In this document: positions 1-13,057 of the stretch, piece by piece | How positions within the stretch are numbered: position 1 is the first letter of the stretch | Layout of the letters: the number at the start of each line of letters is the position of its first letter | Source: Phascolomyces articulosus | Taxonomy: Eukaryota > Mucoromycota > Mucoromycetes > Mucorales > Lichtheimiaceae | DNA length: 64,000 nucleotides | Reading direction: 5' to 3' | Assembly: GCA_025677815.1 (NCBI GenBank) | Contig: JAIXMP010000010.1 | Span: 248,001-312,000, forward strand | Notes under the pieces: generated by a model | What the model saw: the letters and a program-made list of their open reading frames with translations, nothing else | Databases searched by the model: none | Told to the model about the DNA's origin: nothing | Translations under genes and position numbers: made by a program

Positions 1-384
1 TTCGGAAATATCTTTATCGGTAATAGGTACGACACCTTTTTTTCGAGCAAACGATTGTGTGAACCATCGTGAAAATTTAGATCGTGTCATGGATCGCGTT
101 GTTGTTGTAGTACTGGTTGTAATAGAAGTCTTTTCTTGGCCGTGGTGGTGATATTGTTCACATTGTGAGCCTGTACTAGAAACAAGAACCCAGGTGGATA
201 AAAGTTGCATACATAATGGAAGACATTGAGCAGATAGTTCTGGAGCTAATGCTTTTTCTAACGCCGGTAAAGCGTCACGTATTTCCAGCATTAAAGGTAC
301 AGGTAAAGTAGGGGCTGGCACATCAATGGAGCCCTGTAATGCCAAAGAAGTTGTATATGGTACAGAAAATGAACGACTTGGCAT
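1..384 (-). CDS. Hypothetical protein, N-terminal 128 residues (runs off the window edge)
   Basis: An open frame runs from an ATG at 384 down to base 1 with no stop and continues outside the window. The 128 residues start MPSRSFSVPYTTSLALQGS. They contain a hydrophobic/Leu-rich stretch around residues 25-65 (LEIRDALPALEKALAPEL, then a Cys/Leu run), a His/Thr-rich linker, and a basic segment rich in Arg, Lys and Phe near residues 105-120. I do not recognise a family. The frame is supported by its length without a stop in AT-rich DNA and by the AT-rich, gene-free sequence directly upstream. No splice site was needed. Function is unknown. Confidence 0.5.
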   Translation of the reverse strand, partial: MPSRSFSVPYTTSLALQGSIDVPAPTLPVPLMLEIRDALPALEKALAPELSAQCLPLCMQLLSTWVLVSSTGSQCEQYHHHGQEKTSITTSTTTTTRSMTRSKFSRWFTQSFARKKGVVPITDKDISE

Positions 385-792
385 GATGTCTTCTTTCCTT
401 CCTTTACTTTTAATAATTAATTGTATAGTTGATGTGATAAATGAATGATAATGTACTATTATTAATATGTAAGAAATAAGAGACGAAAAGGAAAAAGAAT
501 GATGGTAATATATATATAATCCAATGATTTAATAAATGAAAGTAAAAATTTAAAAAGAAAAAAAAATATTAGAGAATGGAATTGGTATATATAAATAAAT
601 ATATATAAAAACGAGAAGTATAAGAAGAAAATGAGAGAGAAGAGAAGAAAGAGAAGGGAGAGATAGAAGAAACAACCCCTCGCTTTTTTTATCATCATTA
701 ATATTATTATTAAGTGGTTCTGTTGTTTATATTTCTGTTTTTTATTGTACAGTACTGTCGTATATTTTGTGAGTGTGGAATTTCCTTATGGA
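385..792. other. Intergenic spacer, low complexity
   Basis: AT-rich spacer between the ATG of the partial gene at the window edge and the stop codon of mcm10. It holds A/T-simple sequence and GA-rich runs around 600-680. No credible gene was seen; the 78-aa frame on the minus strand here is low-complexity Phe/Leu and is not believed. Confidence 0.6.
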
Positions 793-2116
793 CTAAAGGT
801 CCACATATCTTGGTTTTTTGCTATCCGAAGCTGATGATCTTTGTAGGAGCTCATCAATTGCTTTCCTCTATAAAAATAAATCCCATATTAAACTTCATTT
901 TCTTCTTTTTTTTATGTATCAACTATTGTTAAACATTATAATACCTTTTTATCCGATTGATCTTTTGTTAATACTTCTTTATGGTTATATCCCATCTTTA
1001 ACATTGCTTCTACAGATAATCCATCTATTATATAAATAATATATAGAATTTAGTAATAGCGTTTCAATGAATGTATAGAAAAAAATTATATACAATAGCA
1101 TACTTGATTTTGGTTTCTTTTCTTCTTGAATCCCAATGATTTTCCTTATCATTTCTGCACCTGGATCACTCTTTCCTTTCAGAAAACCACTATGAAAATC
1201 AAATAAAAGCCTCGTTTAGATATTGTTGTTTAGAACTTGAATCATCCATACCAAATAATACTTACGCAAGCTCTTCATTTTTTTTTAAATCTTCAATATT
1301 TTTCTTGGGATGTTTCGTATTTAATTCTTTGCCTTCCGATGTGATGGCTCCGCGACCTTCAAATACGTAAGTGAATTCTCTATCCAACTTCCTTTCTGGC
1401 TGTGTTAATTGGTACATGCTTCTTCCACTTTTCCCTGCTGCGGATACTTTTGCATATCGAACCTCCAAACCACCATCGCTATATAAAAATAATACACTCA
1501 TTAGTTAGTATGAATATATCCAAACAACGAAAATAATTAAATCCTATTAAAAAAATAGATTTTACCCTGATGCCAATTCCATCCGACTATTCTTGGAAGC
1601 TTTACAAGCAAGTTCGATATGATAATTACACAACGTCCCAGTTCGTCCATCCAACATAGCTGGGCATTGTTTACTTGGGCGAATAAACTGTGAACACTGG
1701 ACCAGATCTTCACTTTCTCCAATTATAAGCAATTGTTCATAGCTATCCACATAAAGGGCGATATCTGCGGTACGATCCGATGACCGAGCAATATCAGGTT
1801 TTAATACACTGATAACGCGTGCCACTTGAAGCTTATCCTTGAATTCTTTGTATGCTTTGCCGAAAACAAAAAGATGAAAATAAACACCACTCATATTACT
1901 GACTCGAGCAATACAAAACTTGTTATTGCCCTTTTTTTTATTATTCTTGCTGTCTTGTTCTTCTTTTTGTTCTTCTATCTGTACTGGGTATGTTTTGACT
2001 TGATCTATCACTCCCACAGTGCCCCATTCTTTACTCGGTTTTTGTCCCACACGTATTGATTTGAATTTGTTGACATGAATTGTGAGTTGATCCATGGAAA
2101 TAAACGCATTTGACAT
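793..2116 (-). CDS. mcm10: Mcm10 replication-initiation factor (OB-fold plus zinc finger)
   Basis: Five exons (minus): 2116-1566, 1478-1266, 1189-1104, 1024-945, 867-793, all joining in frame to 334 aa. Mcm10 binds ssDNA/dsDNA and the CMG helicase and is needed for origin firing. Residues about 25-135 fit the Mcm10 OB-fold, ending in a block reading IIGESEDL. This is followed by C141, C151, C163 and H166, which is exactly the family's CX9CX11CX2H zinc-finger spacing. Lys/Arg-rich segments follow. The protein is short compared with yeast Mcm10 (over 550 aa). The frame stays open upstream of the ATG to a TGA, and an acceptor-like site lies at 2157-2158, so an unseen 5' exon is possible. The identification is firm; the N-terminus is not. 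Confidence 0.85.
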
Positions 2117-2990
2117 GAATATTGATTCAAGATCGGGCGATGAAATGTACCCTTTCCTATTTTTATTGTTATTTATGAAAATCGATCAAAGTTAGATCTT
2201 TGTTCAAGTTTCATTCCATTCTCGTACAAAATCATGAGAGTATTTGAATTATAATTAATATATACTTTAATCGTAGTTGTGTAAGTAATTGTATTTTATA
2301 AATGATTTTGTCACTAGTATTATCCATAATCGATAATTAGGTATGTGTATGCGGGAAAAGAGCTTTTGGGTCACTGAAACAATAAAAGTACAAGAAATTT
2401 ATTACAAGCTGAAATCTTTTGTCCAAGAATAGTTTACTTACATCAACCTGTTTCTTTTGATTAACAAATAAACATCTTCTAGGGTTACCCTTTAAAATAA
2501 TGTATCATGAAACGAGTCTAATCTTATATTACTATAGTAGCTTATGTATATGAAAATAGTAGCATCTCCTCTTTTCACAAAAACGTCCCTTTATATAGAA
2601 CATTATAGTTGTATATGTTAAATAAAGAAGTTTATATATATCTTAAGTTTTAGCTTTATAGTTCAAAAGATAAGTCTAAAGAAACAATGGAATATCATAC
2701 AAAATATAATAATAGTAGTATTCTAAAATATGGTATTTATCTTAAATAGGTGATATGGTAGATGAATGCATTATTATTACGATAAAATTTAGGGGAGGGG
2801 GAAAGGAAGGTAATGTTCTTCCAGGGAAAGGGGGGGGGTTATGCTAGTTCGATGTACAATTGGAAAAAGAAAAACAACAAAAACACAATGCAATATACAT
2901 GAATATGAGGGTTTAGTGGCTGTGATGCTAGTTAGGTAATGGTAAGTAAACAAAAAAAAACACGAAATGGGAAATAAGAAAATAAGTATT
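2117..2990. other. Intergenic spacer
   Basis: AT-rich sequence between mcm10 (5' end) and the 3' end of the zinc-knuckle gene, both on the minus strand. It must hold the mcm10 promoter and the terminator of its neighbour. A G-rich run (2790-2840) is the only compositional feature. No gene seen. Confidence 0.6.
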
Positions 2991-5900
2991 CTAGTTGAAT
3001 TGACAAGCTTCGGACAAATGGTCATTTGCACCACAGTATCGACATGAATCCTGATAAAAAGTAATAAGAAATTAATCATAAGTCCTTGGTTTACAAAACA
3101 TAAAAATACATCAATTGAAAAATGATCCATTTTGTTTTACCTTGCATTCTGAACTTGAATGACCAGTACCACCACAATTACCACAACGAACTCGAACAGA
3201 TTTTTGCCATAGTTTTCGATTATTGTGATGATTAGAGCGCATCTCTTCACGGTATCCTGCAAATAAGTCTTGATTTCCAAAGCCAGCCATGATACCAGAA
3301 CCAGGAGCCACAGATGTTTTGAGTGGCGAGATAAGTGGTGGTTCATGTTGTTGTTGTTGTTGTTGTTGTTGTTGCAGGTGTAATGTATTAATTTTCGACT
3401 CCAAAGCAGCAATATGTCGCCGTGCTTCCTCCATATCTGTCCTTCTATGTGCTTCAAACAGCTGTGTCATTTGTTCTTCACGTTCCCTTGAGAGGGTCAT
3501 CATACCTGTATATTGTCGAGTCATCATTATCATTTCCTGTCGCATCGAGTTCATGGCATGTACCAACTGGCCATTCTCTTGATGAAGATTGTTGACTAAA
3601 GCAATCAAATTATCATGACCTAAATTGTGTATCTCGTCTGGAACAGTCATTTGTTGGTACACCTTTGGTTGTTCTTGTAGTCCAGGAGGTCGTTCTGGTT
3701 GCTGCTGTTGTTGTTGCTGTTGTTCTGGAAGTTTGATATCACTTAATGATAATGGTGGGCCTGGTCGTTGCAATTGCTGTTGCTGAAGCCAATGATTATC
3801 TATCAATGGTGTTCCATTATCAAGCCAACCAGGTCTACCAGCACTTGACTTCGGGGTATCCCAACCACCGCTTAAACCAGGTCCCCATCCGGATGAAGAT
3901 GAAAGCAAGGGTTTATTAATATTCCAACCAGTAGTACTTCCTTCACGACTCAATGGACTCCAAGAGCGTGCACCATTAATGTTGAGAGAAGGTGAACCGC
4001 CGGGAACAGTAGGTGGTGTGAATGTACCTGGGGTGCTAACATTGTTCCATCGATCGGCATCGGCCGCTGTTTTCGTTGGTGACTCCACAGAACTTTTAAC
4101 TGAACCGCTTGGTTGAGTGGGTTGTAATGGCTCATTTTGAACAGACTCTGTAATAGTCGCATCTTCAAATCTCACACTTTCTGACCTAATATCGTCATTA
4201 CTATCAATAGGGCGAATTGTTTCATTGAAATCTACTTCAGGTGGCATTTGTTCTTTGTCTGGTTCCCTTGTTGGAGGCGGAGTAGCTGCACGGCTGCTAG
4301 TTTTAGATGATGGTGATACTACCGTAGTTGTTGGTGCTGTTGTAGATTTCGTTTCACGCTGTGGTACTTTTGATGCTTCACTTTCGTCGGGTGTTACAGC
4401 TAATGCTTCAGGTGCTTCGTTAACCGGTTTAGACGACGATACTTTTTCGTTGGTTTTCTTTGATTGTGTAACAGTTTGGCTTTGTTTCTTTTTCTTTTGT
4501 TGTTTTTGTTGCTGCGTTGTCGGTGGCGAAAGTTCAGGAGGAGGAGGGGCTTGTTTAACTGATTCTGGTAGTTTTGGTTTTTCGATTTTGAATGGTGCTG
4601 GTGGTAAGGGTGTTGGATCCGCATCTTTTTCTGTTATCGTATCCTCATTTGTACTGCCGATAGATTCAGGTGCTGGTTTGGGTGATGAACAAGTGGATGG
4701 TGCTCGACTACTTTCATTTGCTGATATCGATGCTGTATCGCTAACAGTAACTGATGTTGATACTGTATTCGCTGCTGCCTTTTTCTTTTTCTTTTTGTTT
4801 TTCTTTTTTTTACTGGATGATGCTGTTGTTGATGGTGACCTTTCGGACTGACCACTCATGCCAATGGATCTGAGTAGCGAGTTTTGACGCTTCAAAGCAA
4901 GATTTTCACCTTGTATCCGCATTCCTTCCTTCAAAAAGAGCTTACCAAGTACACCAGCAAGTTCTCTTCGGCCAATCTGTACACCATCCTCAAATTCGTT
5001 CAATAATAACTGCCTCTGTCGTACTAAATCCTTGTGTGACTCCAGAAATCGTTTCACCTCTTTTTCGATAGTGACCGCCTCCATTACCTCGCCTTCTTGC
5101 ATCAATGCTTCAATACAAACAAGGCAAAACTTGCAAAAAAGTGGTTCTGGGAATATTTTTTGTGTCACCTCGTATTTGAAATATTGGCGTAATGAATGAT
5201 ATCCATTTTCAGCACGTTTCAGCCGTCGTTTAAAATCCTTTTGCGCTACTTTGTCCAACCTTGAAGAAACGCTTGGTTTGGATTCTTCCTTGTACAATTG
5301 CAAAACAGACGTGATATCCTGCTTAAACTCCTTGACCCGGCCGCTCATTTCACTTTGTATCCGTTTTACAGCTACATCCACATCATCTGCTGGGTGTAAT
5401 CCACGAAGTGAAGCTGATACTGCTTTACAATTCTCCATATGTCGCTCATCCTGTTGTTCGTGCGATGCCATTCGATCTGCCATCTTTTGAATTGTTGGAA
5501 CAACTAAATCCCAGAGTTTTTGTATAAGTCGACGCAATGCTGCTAAGCGTGTAATTGCAAAATCCGTTTGAAATTCTTCTGCACAACCCGACAGACGATC
5601 AAAATAGGCCATCAATGCTGTATCGACCGTCCTGACATCCACTTTTTTCTTTTTGAATTCCATTGTCTTTTCTTCCCAATACTCTTGAAAGGTTGGTAAC
5701 TTTTGTTTTTCTGCGAATTGATCGACGTTATCTTTGGATCGTCTACCCATCAATATATTGCGTTCTTTTTCCAGTTCCAATAGTCGTTGCAAAAATTCGC
5801 TTAAGTGTCGCCATGAGTGATCTAATGCGCGTTCCAAGTCCTCCATGGCACCCTTTGTCACCTGATCCAGTTTTTCATTATATATTGTTCGGTCGATCTC

Positions 5901-6749
5901 CAAGTCGGCTGGCGAACGCGATTCAGGTCGAGTATGGTTACACGTTGGTTGTGAATGCGACATGAGAATATCACCTGTTAGGTTTTTCAACAAGTGGAAA
6001 CCTTCTGCAGGTAAGCAGAGTGTTTGACGTTCAATAATCAACGGATCAAGTAGGTGTGCTGGTTCTTTTGGATCGTCTGCTAATGGTATAGCGTCTGGAT
6101 ACGGATTGAATTGGACTGGTTCGAATATAGACGGTAGCCCAGACAAGCTACTTGGTAATGTTTGCCATAATGCACAGGCGGATATAATGTCTTCGGTCAA
6201 TGTTGCATCGCTACTTGATTCCGATTGGGTTTCCAACAATTTTTCGAATCTTTCTGAAAGTTTAGGCGATCGTTCTTTTTGCTTTGACGGTGTGGTTCCA
6301 TTGAGCAAGTTGATTTGATATCTTCCAGCAAAAAGCTTCTCGGGATCATCTGGGGTGACATCCTCTTGGGTTTTTGCGCTCCATACGAAATGCTTTTTAT
6401 AAACGTACTGTGACCATTCGCGGCAGTAAAAGCATCGGGTCTCACTATCACATGCTCTAAAACGGTTGAGCTCTTTGGATATGGCACTGTGTTCGATCCT
6501 AAGGACTTCGATCGGCGTTTCCATTATCCTTTGCGAACTTGTCAAGAAGTGAGACGAAAAATCTCTTTCATTCTTATGCCAACTGGTGACTTGGTTACTC
6601 TTTTGTTGCTGGGAATGAATTAATATAGGTTCACACCACTGGATTACTACAGGCATTGTAGGATCACTGGGTTGTTGTTGCCGTTGTTGTTGAGCAATAT
6701 TGGATTTCTGTAGCAAAGGGTTCAATAAATAAAGTGAAGAATAATTCAT
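2991..6749 (-). CDS. Large coiled-coil protein with two C-terminal CCHC zinc knuckles
   Basis: Two exons (minus): 6749-3141 and 3050-2991, giving 1222 aa. An N-terminal CxxC segment (about residues 98-108) is followed by a charged, helical, coiled-coil-like region (about 280-620). Next is a nearly pure Lys run (about 645-655), then a long Ser/Thr/Pro- and Gln-rich disordered part with several poly-Gln runs. A second helical segment (about 1060-1140) precedes the zinc knuckles. The knuckles are CX2CX4HX4C at C1189-C1202, and, in exon 2, at C1206-C1219. Such knuckles usually bind single-stranded RNA or DNA, so an RNA-associated role is inferred, not shown. No full-length family is recognised. 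Stopping at the end of the long open frame would lose the second knuckle; the short last exon restores it in frame. Confidence 0.75.
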
Positions 6750-7115
6750 AATTGTAAAAGAACCATAATACGGTGATTGTTGGGATAAAGAAAGAATTGT
6801 TTATATAAATGTATAAGAAGCAAAAACAATTATTTGCTAAAACTACTTTTTTTCTCCCATTATTTTATTGTTTATGGAAAGGGGTTGTAATATGTTGAAA
6901 TGGTATATGTGAATTAATAATAATCTGTAAAAGACAATGAAATATTGCATAATCATAAATACATGTTTATTGTTATATATATTCATTTATTATGTTTAAT
7001 TTTATGTATGAATGCAGAAATATTACAAAGAATTATTGATGTCTGGTTTGATAATATTTACAGGACGGATATATTAAAATAAAAGATGGAAGGTTAATAT
7101 AAATAGAATATGGTT
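6750..7115. other. Intergenic spacer
   Basis: 366 bp of AT-rich DNA between the start of the zinc-knuckle gene and the stop of nnf1. It contains the promoter of the former and the 3' flank of the latter. Nothing else seen. Confidence 0.55.
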
Positions 7116-8070
7116 TTATAATATTTGATCAATGACTTGTTCTAATGCTTCCATTGGTATCGATTCGGTAACATTTGCAGCCTATCGATGAAAATATAAC
7201 AAATCATATTAGTATCAGATAATATGAAACACTTATATCAGATTACTCTACCTCTTGGTATTCTCGTAATGCAATATCCACATTTGCTTTTTTCTTCTCA
7301 AAGTTTTCTGATTTATTTGCAATCTCTTTCATTAATTCTTCGTTTTCGGCTCGTAACTAATCAATACATATTAGTTAATAATGTGTCAATTACAACTTAA
7401 GTTTTATATTTATTATTTACCTTCGTTTCTTCTTCACGTAACTTTGCTAAAGCTTCGAATTTTAACTTGACACGTAAAGATCGAAAAGTTTGATCTGGTT
7501 GTGGAACAGTACTAAATTGTTTATATGAATTTAGCTATCAACAATAAATGTATTACCATACTTCTCTCCTCTCCCTTATCTTATTTTTTGGGATTATGAC
7601 ATACTTTAATGGTGCGTTACTTGGGTCTTCTTTGGCTTGACGAATAATATCTTCTAATTTATTTAGTCTCTCAACCAAGTTTGCTTCTTCCTTGATTTTG
7701 TCAAATTCTTTCTATTACCAAAAGTATATATATATATATATATTTGAGTATTTTCTTCCTTTCTTCATCAATTATTTTCTACTACAATTTACCCATAAGT
7801 TTTCTTTTAAAAAGCCAAGGATCTGTATGTATGATGCTTCTAACTGATGTTTGTATCGATCTGCAAAGGGTCCACAGCATTTCTCATACTCTTCCCAACT
7901 GTATAAATATTACTCATAGAATTAAATATAAAAATAGCACTACTTGAGATTAAATGCATATTTGTATAAATGTATATATACCTAAAAGAATCAAGCACAG
8001 ACTTAGTAAATCGTGCATTAAGTACATCAAGTTTTTGTGCACGTTTTCCAAGTTCCTGCGTTTCGTCCAT
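7116..8070 (-). CDS. nnf1: Kinetochore protein Nnf1/PMF1 (Mis12/MIND complex subunit)
   Basis: Six exons (minus): 8070-7982, 7898-7793, 7711-7605, 7511-7421, 7356-7252, 7181-7116; 187 aa, all junctions in frame. Nnf1 is a subunit of the four-protein Mis12/MIND complex that joins the inner kinetochore to Ndc80. The sequence follows the family plan. An N-terminal helical domain (residues 1-65) is followed by the characteristic FDKIKEEANLVERLNKLE block (about residues 68-85), a Pro-containing hinge (about 100-105), and a C-terminal heptad-like coiled coil (about 110-170). Length matches the usual 180-230 aa. The upstream neighbour is divergent with only 90 bp between the two ATGs. The family call rests on motif and length; alignment would confirm. 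Confidence 0.78.
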
Positions 8071-8160
8071 TGAATAAAAAAGAAAAAAGCGTTATAACGC
8101 CGGAGTTAGCTCAGTCGCGTCTTTTTATTCAACACTTTTATATTTTATAATATTTTGATT
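8071..8160. promoter_or_regulatory. Compact bidirectional promoter between nnf1 and the coiled-coil gene
   Basis: Only 90 bp separate the two divergent start codons, so both genes must share core promoter sequence and have very short 5' leaders. The interval has A-rich flanks and a GC-richer centre (about 8090-8120, containing GCCGG and GTCGCGTC). No perfect MluI cell-cycle box (ACGCGT) is present. Confidence 0.6.
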
Positions 8161-10434
8161 ATGCTTGATCACCGATCCAATCCTGATTCTAAACGCAAAC
8201 TAGACGATTTTGAGGATGAGTGGGAAAGAGAAGCTTCTTCATCAGCTCGGTAATAGCAATTAATTATCTCTATATTGTTTATATGTTACCAGCTTATGAA
8301 AAAGAAAAACGGTCTAAACCCGTATATATCCACGCAATAAATAGAGTCGAACCACCAAGCGAGTTTGCTAAACTTTCAACGATTCTCGATTCACAAAACG
8401 AACAATTAAAGTATGTCTTTTTAAAAATGAATGTTAATAGTGGTGACCATCATGTGAATGTAATGTATAGCGACTTATGCATTAGTTTTGTTTATTACTA
8501 CTGCTATTGTTTTCTTCTTTCAGTAAAACTTGCACGTCGTTGGAAGCCAAACTTGCCTCTTTAAAAGTCTCGTTACATGATGTAGACCAGGAACTCAGCG
8601 ACATAAACTGCCGAATGGATCATCAAAGTATTGGATATGATAAATCTCTTTTAATGACACTTGAGTTAGCTCGAGATGTATTTGGAGAGAATCAGGGTAA
8701 CCTTCTTTGATGCATTACTTTTTTTGTCCAACAAGTTAACGCCAAATCCACTCACGTAGTTTCTTCCTAATGGTGTTTAGATGTAAATCAACATCCATCC
8801 CTTTGTAGTGATGTACATGGATTAGATGAATATCTGAAAGAAGACAAAAAACTTTATAATAATGTGAATAATTCACTTTCAAAGTTACGCGATCAATTAC
8901 CGTTCCTAGAGTCTAATAATGATCAAGCAAATGGAACTGATCTCGATGACATTGAGAATTTTGTATCACTGTAAATATCGTGCATGGCTTTTTTTTTTTT
9001 TGTTCAAAGAAATAGTAAGATTAACTGGTCAATATTATGTAGATATATCCGTAATGAGCTGACACGTATCAAAACAGAGGCACGACGAAATGGCCTTGGA
9101 GCGCATGTCCAGAGCCTTGAAAGGGATATGAAAAAGCTGAAAGGACTGCCCCAAGTGGTCCCTATACTTAAGTACGTATAAAGAATTTTTTGGAATATAT
9201 CAATTATAGTAACTCATATCTTAATTGTACCTTAATTTATAGATCTAGTATTGAAGGATTTGAAGACAATATCAAAAAAGAAGCACAAGAACAAAAGAAG
9301 ATACAACGCAACGATATTGAACCATTATTATCAAAAATCTCTGACACAACGGTTCGAGTGCCATTATTGACAGAAAAAACAGGAAATGATTACGAAATGT
9401 TAAAACAATACTCATCTCAACTCGATACTGTAAGATATTGCCACCGTTATCATATCTCGTAATTGGAAATTATATCTTACAGTTTGACATATGCATATCT
9501 ATAGATACTCGAAACTTTAAAGCAACAACGGTCAGTTCAAAAGCTTGTTAGTTATGGATATCAAGTTGATGATCATCACCAACAAGAGCATGCAGGCGTA
9601 TTAGAAACATTGGTCAGCGAAATTGAAGAAGAGCACAAATGTTATAAATCATTAGAAACGGTGGTTGGTACGGACAAGCGAAGAGCATCAGCTTCATCAG
9701 ATGCCCAATACCAAGAAGATGATATGATTTCTCAGATTGATAACTTGTTAAACCAAGGTAAGCTCTTTTTATGGTTCAAAAGTATATGTCTTCTAGAAAA
9801 ATCTCTAATTCGTGCAACTAAAAAAAATAGCAAAACTTGATTCACTTCCCGGATTACGAAGAAGATCATTCCAAGGTTCTTCAGTATTAACCAAAGTCAA
9901 TGCGATTTTACAGTTCGAGAAAAAATGGACGGAACAATGGTCGAATAACTTTAACTCTGTTTTAGATGCAGCTCGTGCTCTGTAAGTGAAACTTCTCTTA
10001 TTTCACCGTTAGTAAAGGAAAGAACTGACGTGTTTTATATATAGCGATGATGCGAAAGAAGGATTAATTGATAACTTATATGAGCATTCTCATACACGAG
10101 ATAATTTGACAGTGATGCCATCGGTATGTGAATCACGTTCTTTACTTGTCCACATTATGAATATAGAACGAATACTCATATATTTTTTATAGTCATATAC
10201 CGATCTTCAACTTGATATTGAACATAAAACTCGGGAAGTAGAGGATACATTAGCTGACCTGGAAGGCGTGAGTGTTTTCAATCTTTTCATAATATAATTA
10301 AAAAACAATGACTAATAAATGTTTATTTATAGGCTGTTAATGATGATACAAAGTTTTCAAAGAAAAGGCAGTTGTTTTCGACGTTTTTCACCGATCCAGA
10401 TGCATTTGGTGATCTAGTACGATATTCACAATAA
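8161..10434 (+). CDS. Coiled-coil protein of unknown function (11 exons)
   Basis: Eleven exons: 8161-8249, 8345-8410, 8524-8696, 8781-8970, 9043-9171, 9243-9429, 9505-9757, 9831-9981, 10045-10123, 10193-10267, 10333-10434; 497 aa with every junction in frame. The protein is acidic/Lys-rich, helical and heptad-like almost throughout, with no obvious catalytic motif, membrane segment or signal peptide. A short Ser-rich break lies near residue 330. The C-terminus (last 25 residues) is distinctive and more aromatic (FSTFFTDPDAFGDLVRYSQ). It is divergently transcribed from nnf1. A structural role (spindle, kinetochore or vesicle tether) is plausible but unproven; I did not recognise a family. Confidence 0.7.
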
Positions 10435-10918
10435 TAATGAGCATTATAAATTTGTATTTCGATGAAATTCTCAAAGAAATGAAGAACAGATGTACATAGT
10501 ACCATATTGTATTTAGCATACTCAATTTTTAATTATCAACTGCATATAAAGAAACGAAACATACAAAATCTTAAATAAATAATAATTGTTTATTATATAC
10601 CAGCTTATTTCATAGACTATTAATCTACGATTAATTTACTTTATTTATATGGATATATCTCTTTACTAAGTGACCTCTTTTACTGTTATTAAAATATGGT
10701 CTCTCCTTTAGACCAATTCTTTGTTCATATCATATGCATTAAATGATAAAATTGCACCCAATGATAGATGCATTTTTTTTAAAAAAAGATATTTACAATT
10801 CAGATTTGATTGCTCGGTTATTTTTATTTTTTGTTTGATTACATTTAACGTCGCACAATAAAAGATTCTGTTGTGTAGAAATGCAACTATTGATATTCAT
10901 GCAATTTGATATTTTTCT
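10435..10918. other. Convergent 3' spacer
   Basis: 484 bp between two converging genes (the coiled-coil gene from the left, the fumarate reductase from the right). AT-rich with a T8A7 palindromic tract at 10773-10787. No gene seen. Confidence 0.55.
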
Positions 10919-12755
<1,837 letters not shown>

Positions 12756-13057
12756 AAATTACCAATTTCAAAAGGGGGAGTACTTAAAAAATTGGAAGAA
12801 AAAAAAAGTCATTCGATATCCGGAAATTGGAATTTCTCCGAACAAAAAAAAAGACGCGGATACTTGCATTAGGCCGGGGGTCTCACCACTTTTTTCAACA
12901 CAAGATACCAAAATCCCTTTGATGATAAATCTTTATATCTACACATGAAATTTTTATTATGGGAGTGGGGTATAGCATTTCTATAGTACATTACTATATT
13001 TTTATACATGTACGTTCTATATAATATTATTTATAAATAATTTACTGGCAGGGTCTC

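Noticed and set aside
4225..4851. 208-codon open frame on the plus strand
   Set aside because: Antisense shadow of the low-complexity Ser/Thr/Lys-rich part of the zinc-knuckle gene; composition (Gly/Val/Ser/Phe runs) mirrors the sense repeats.
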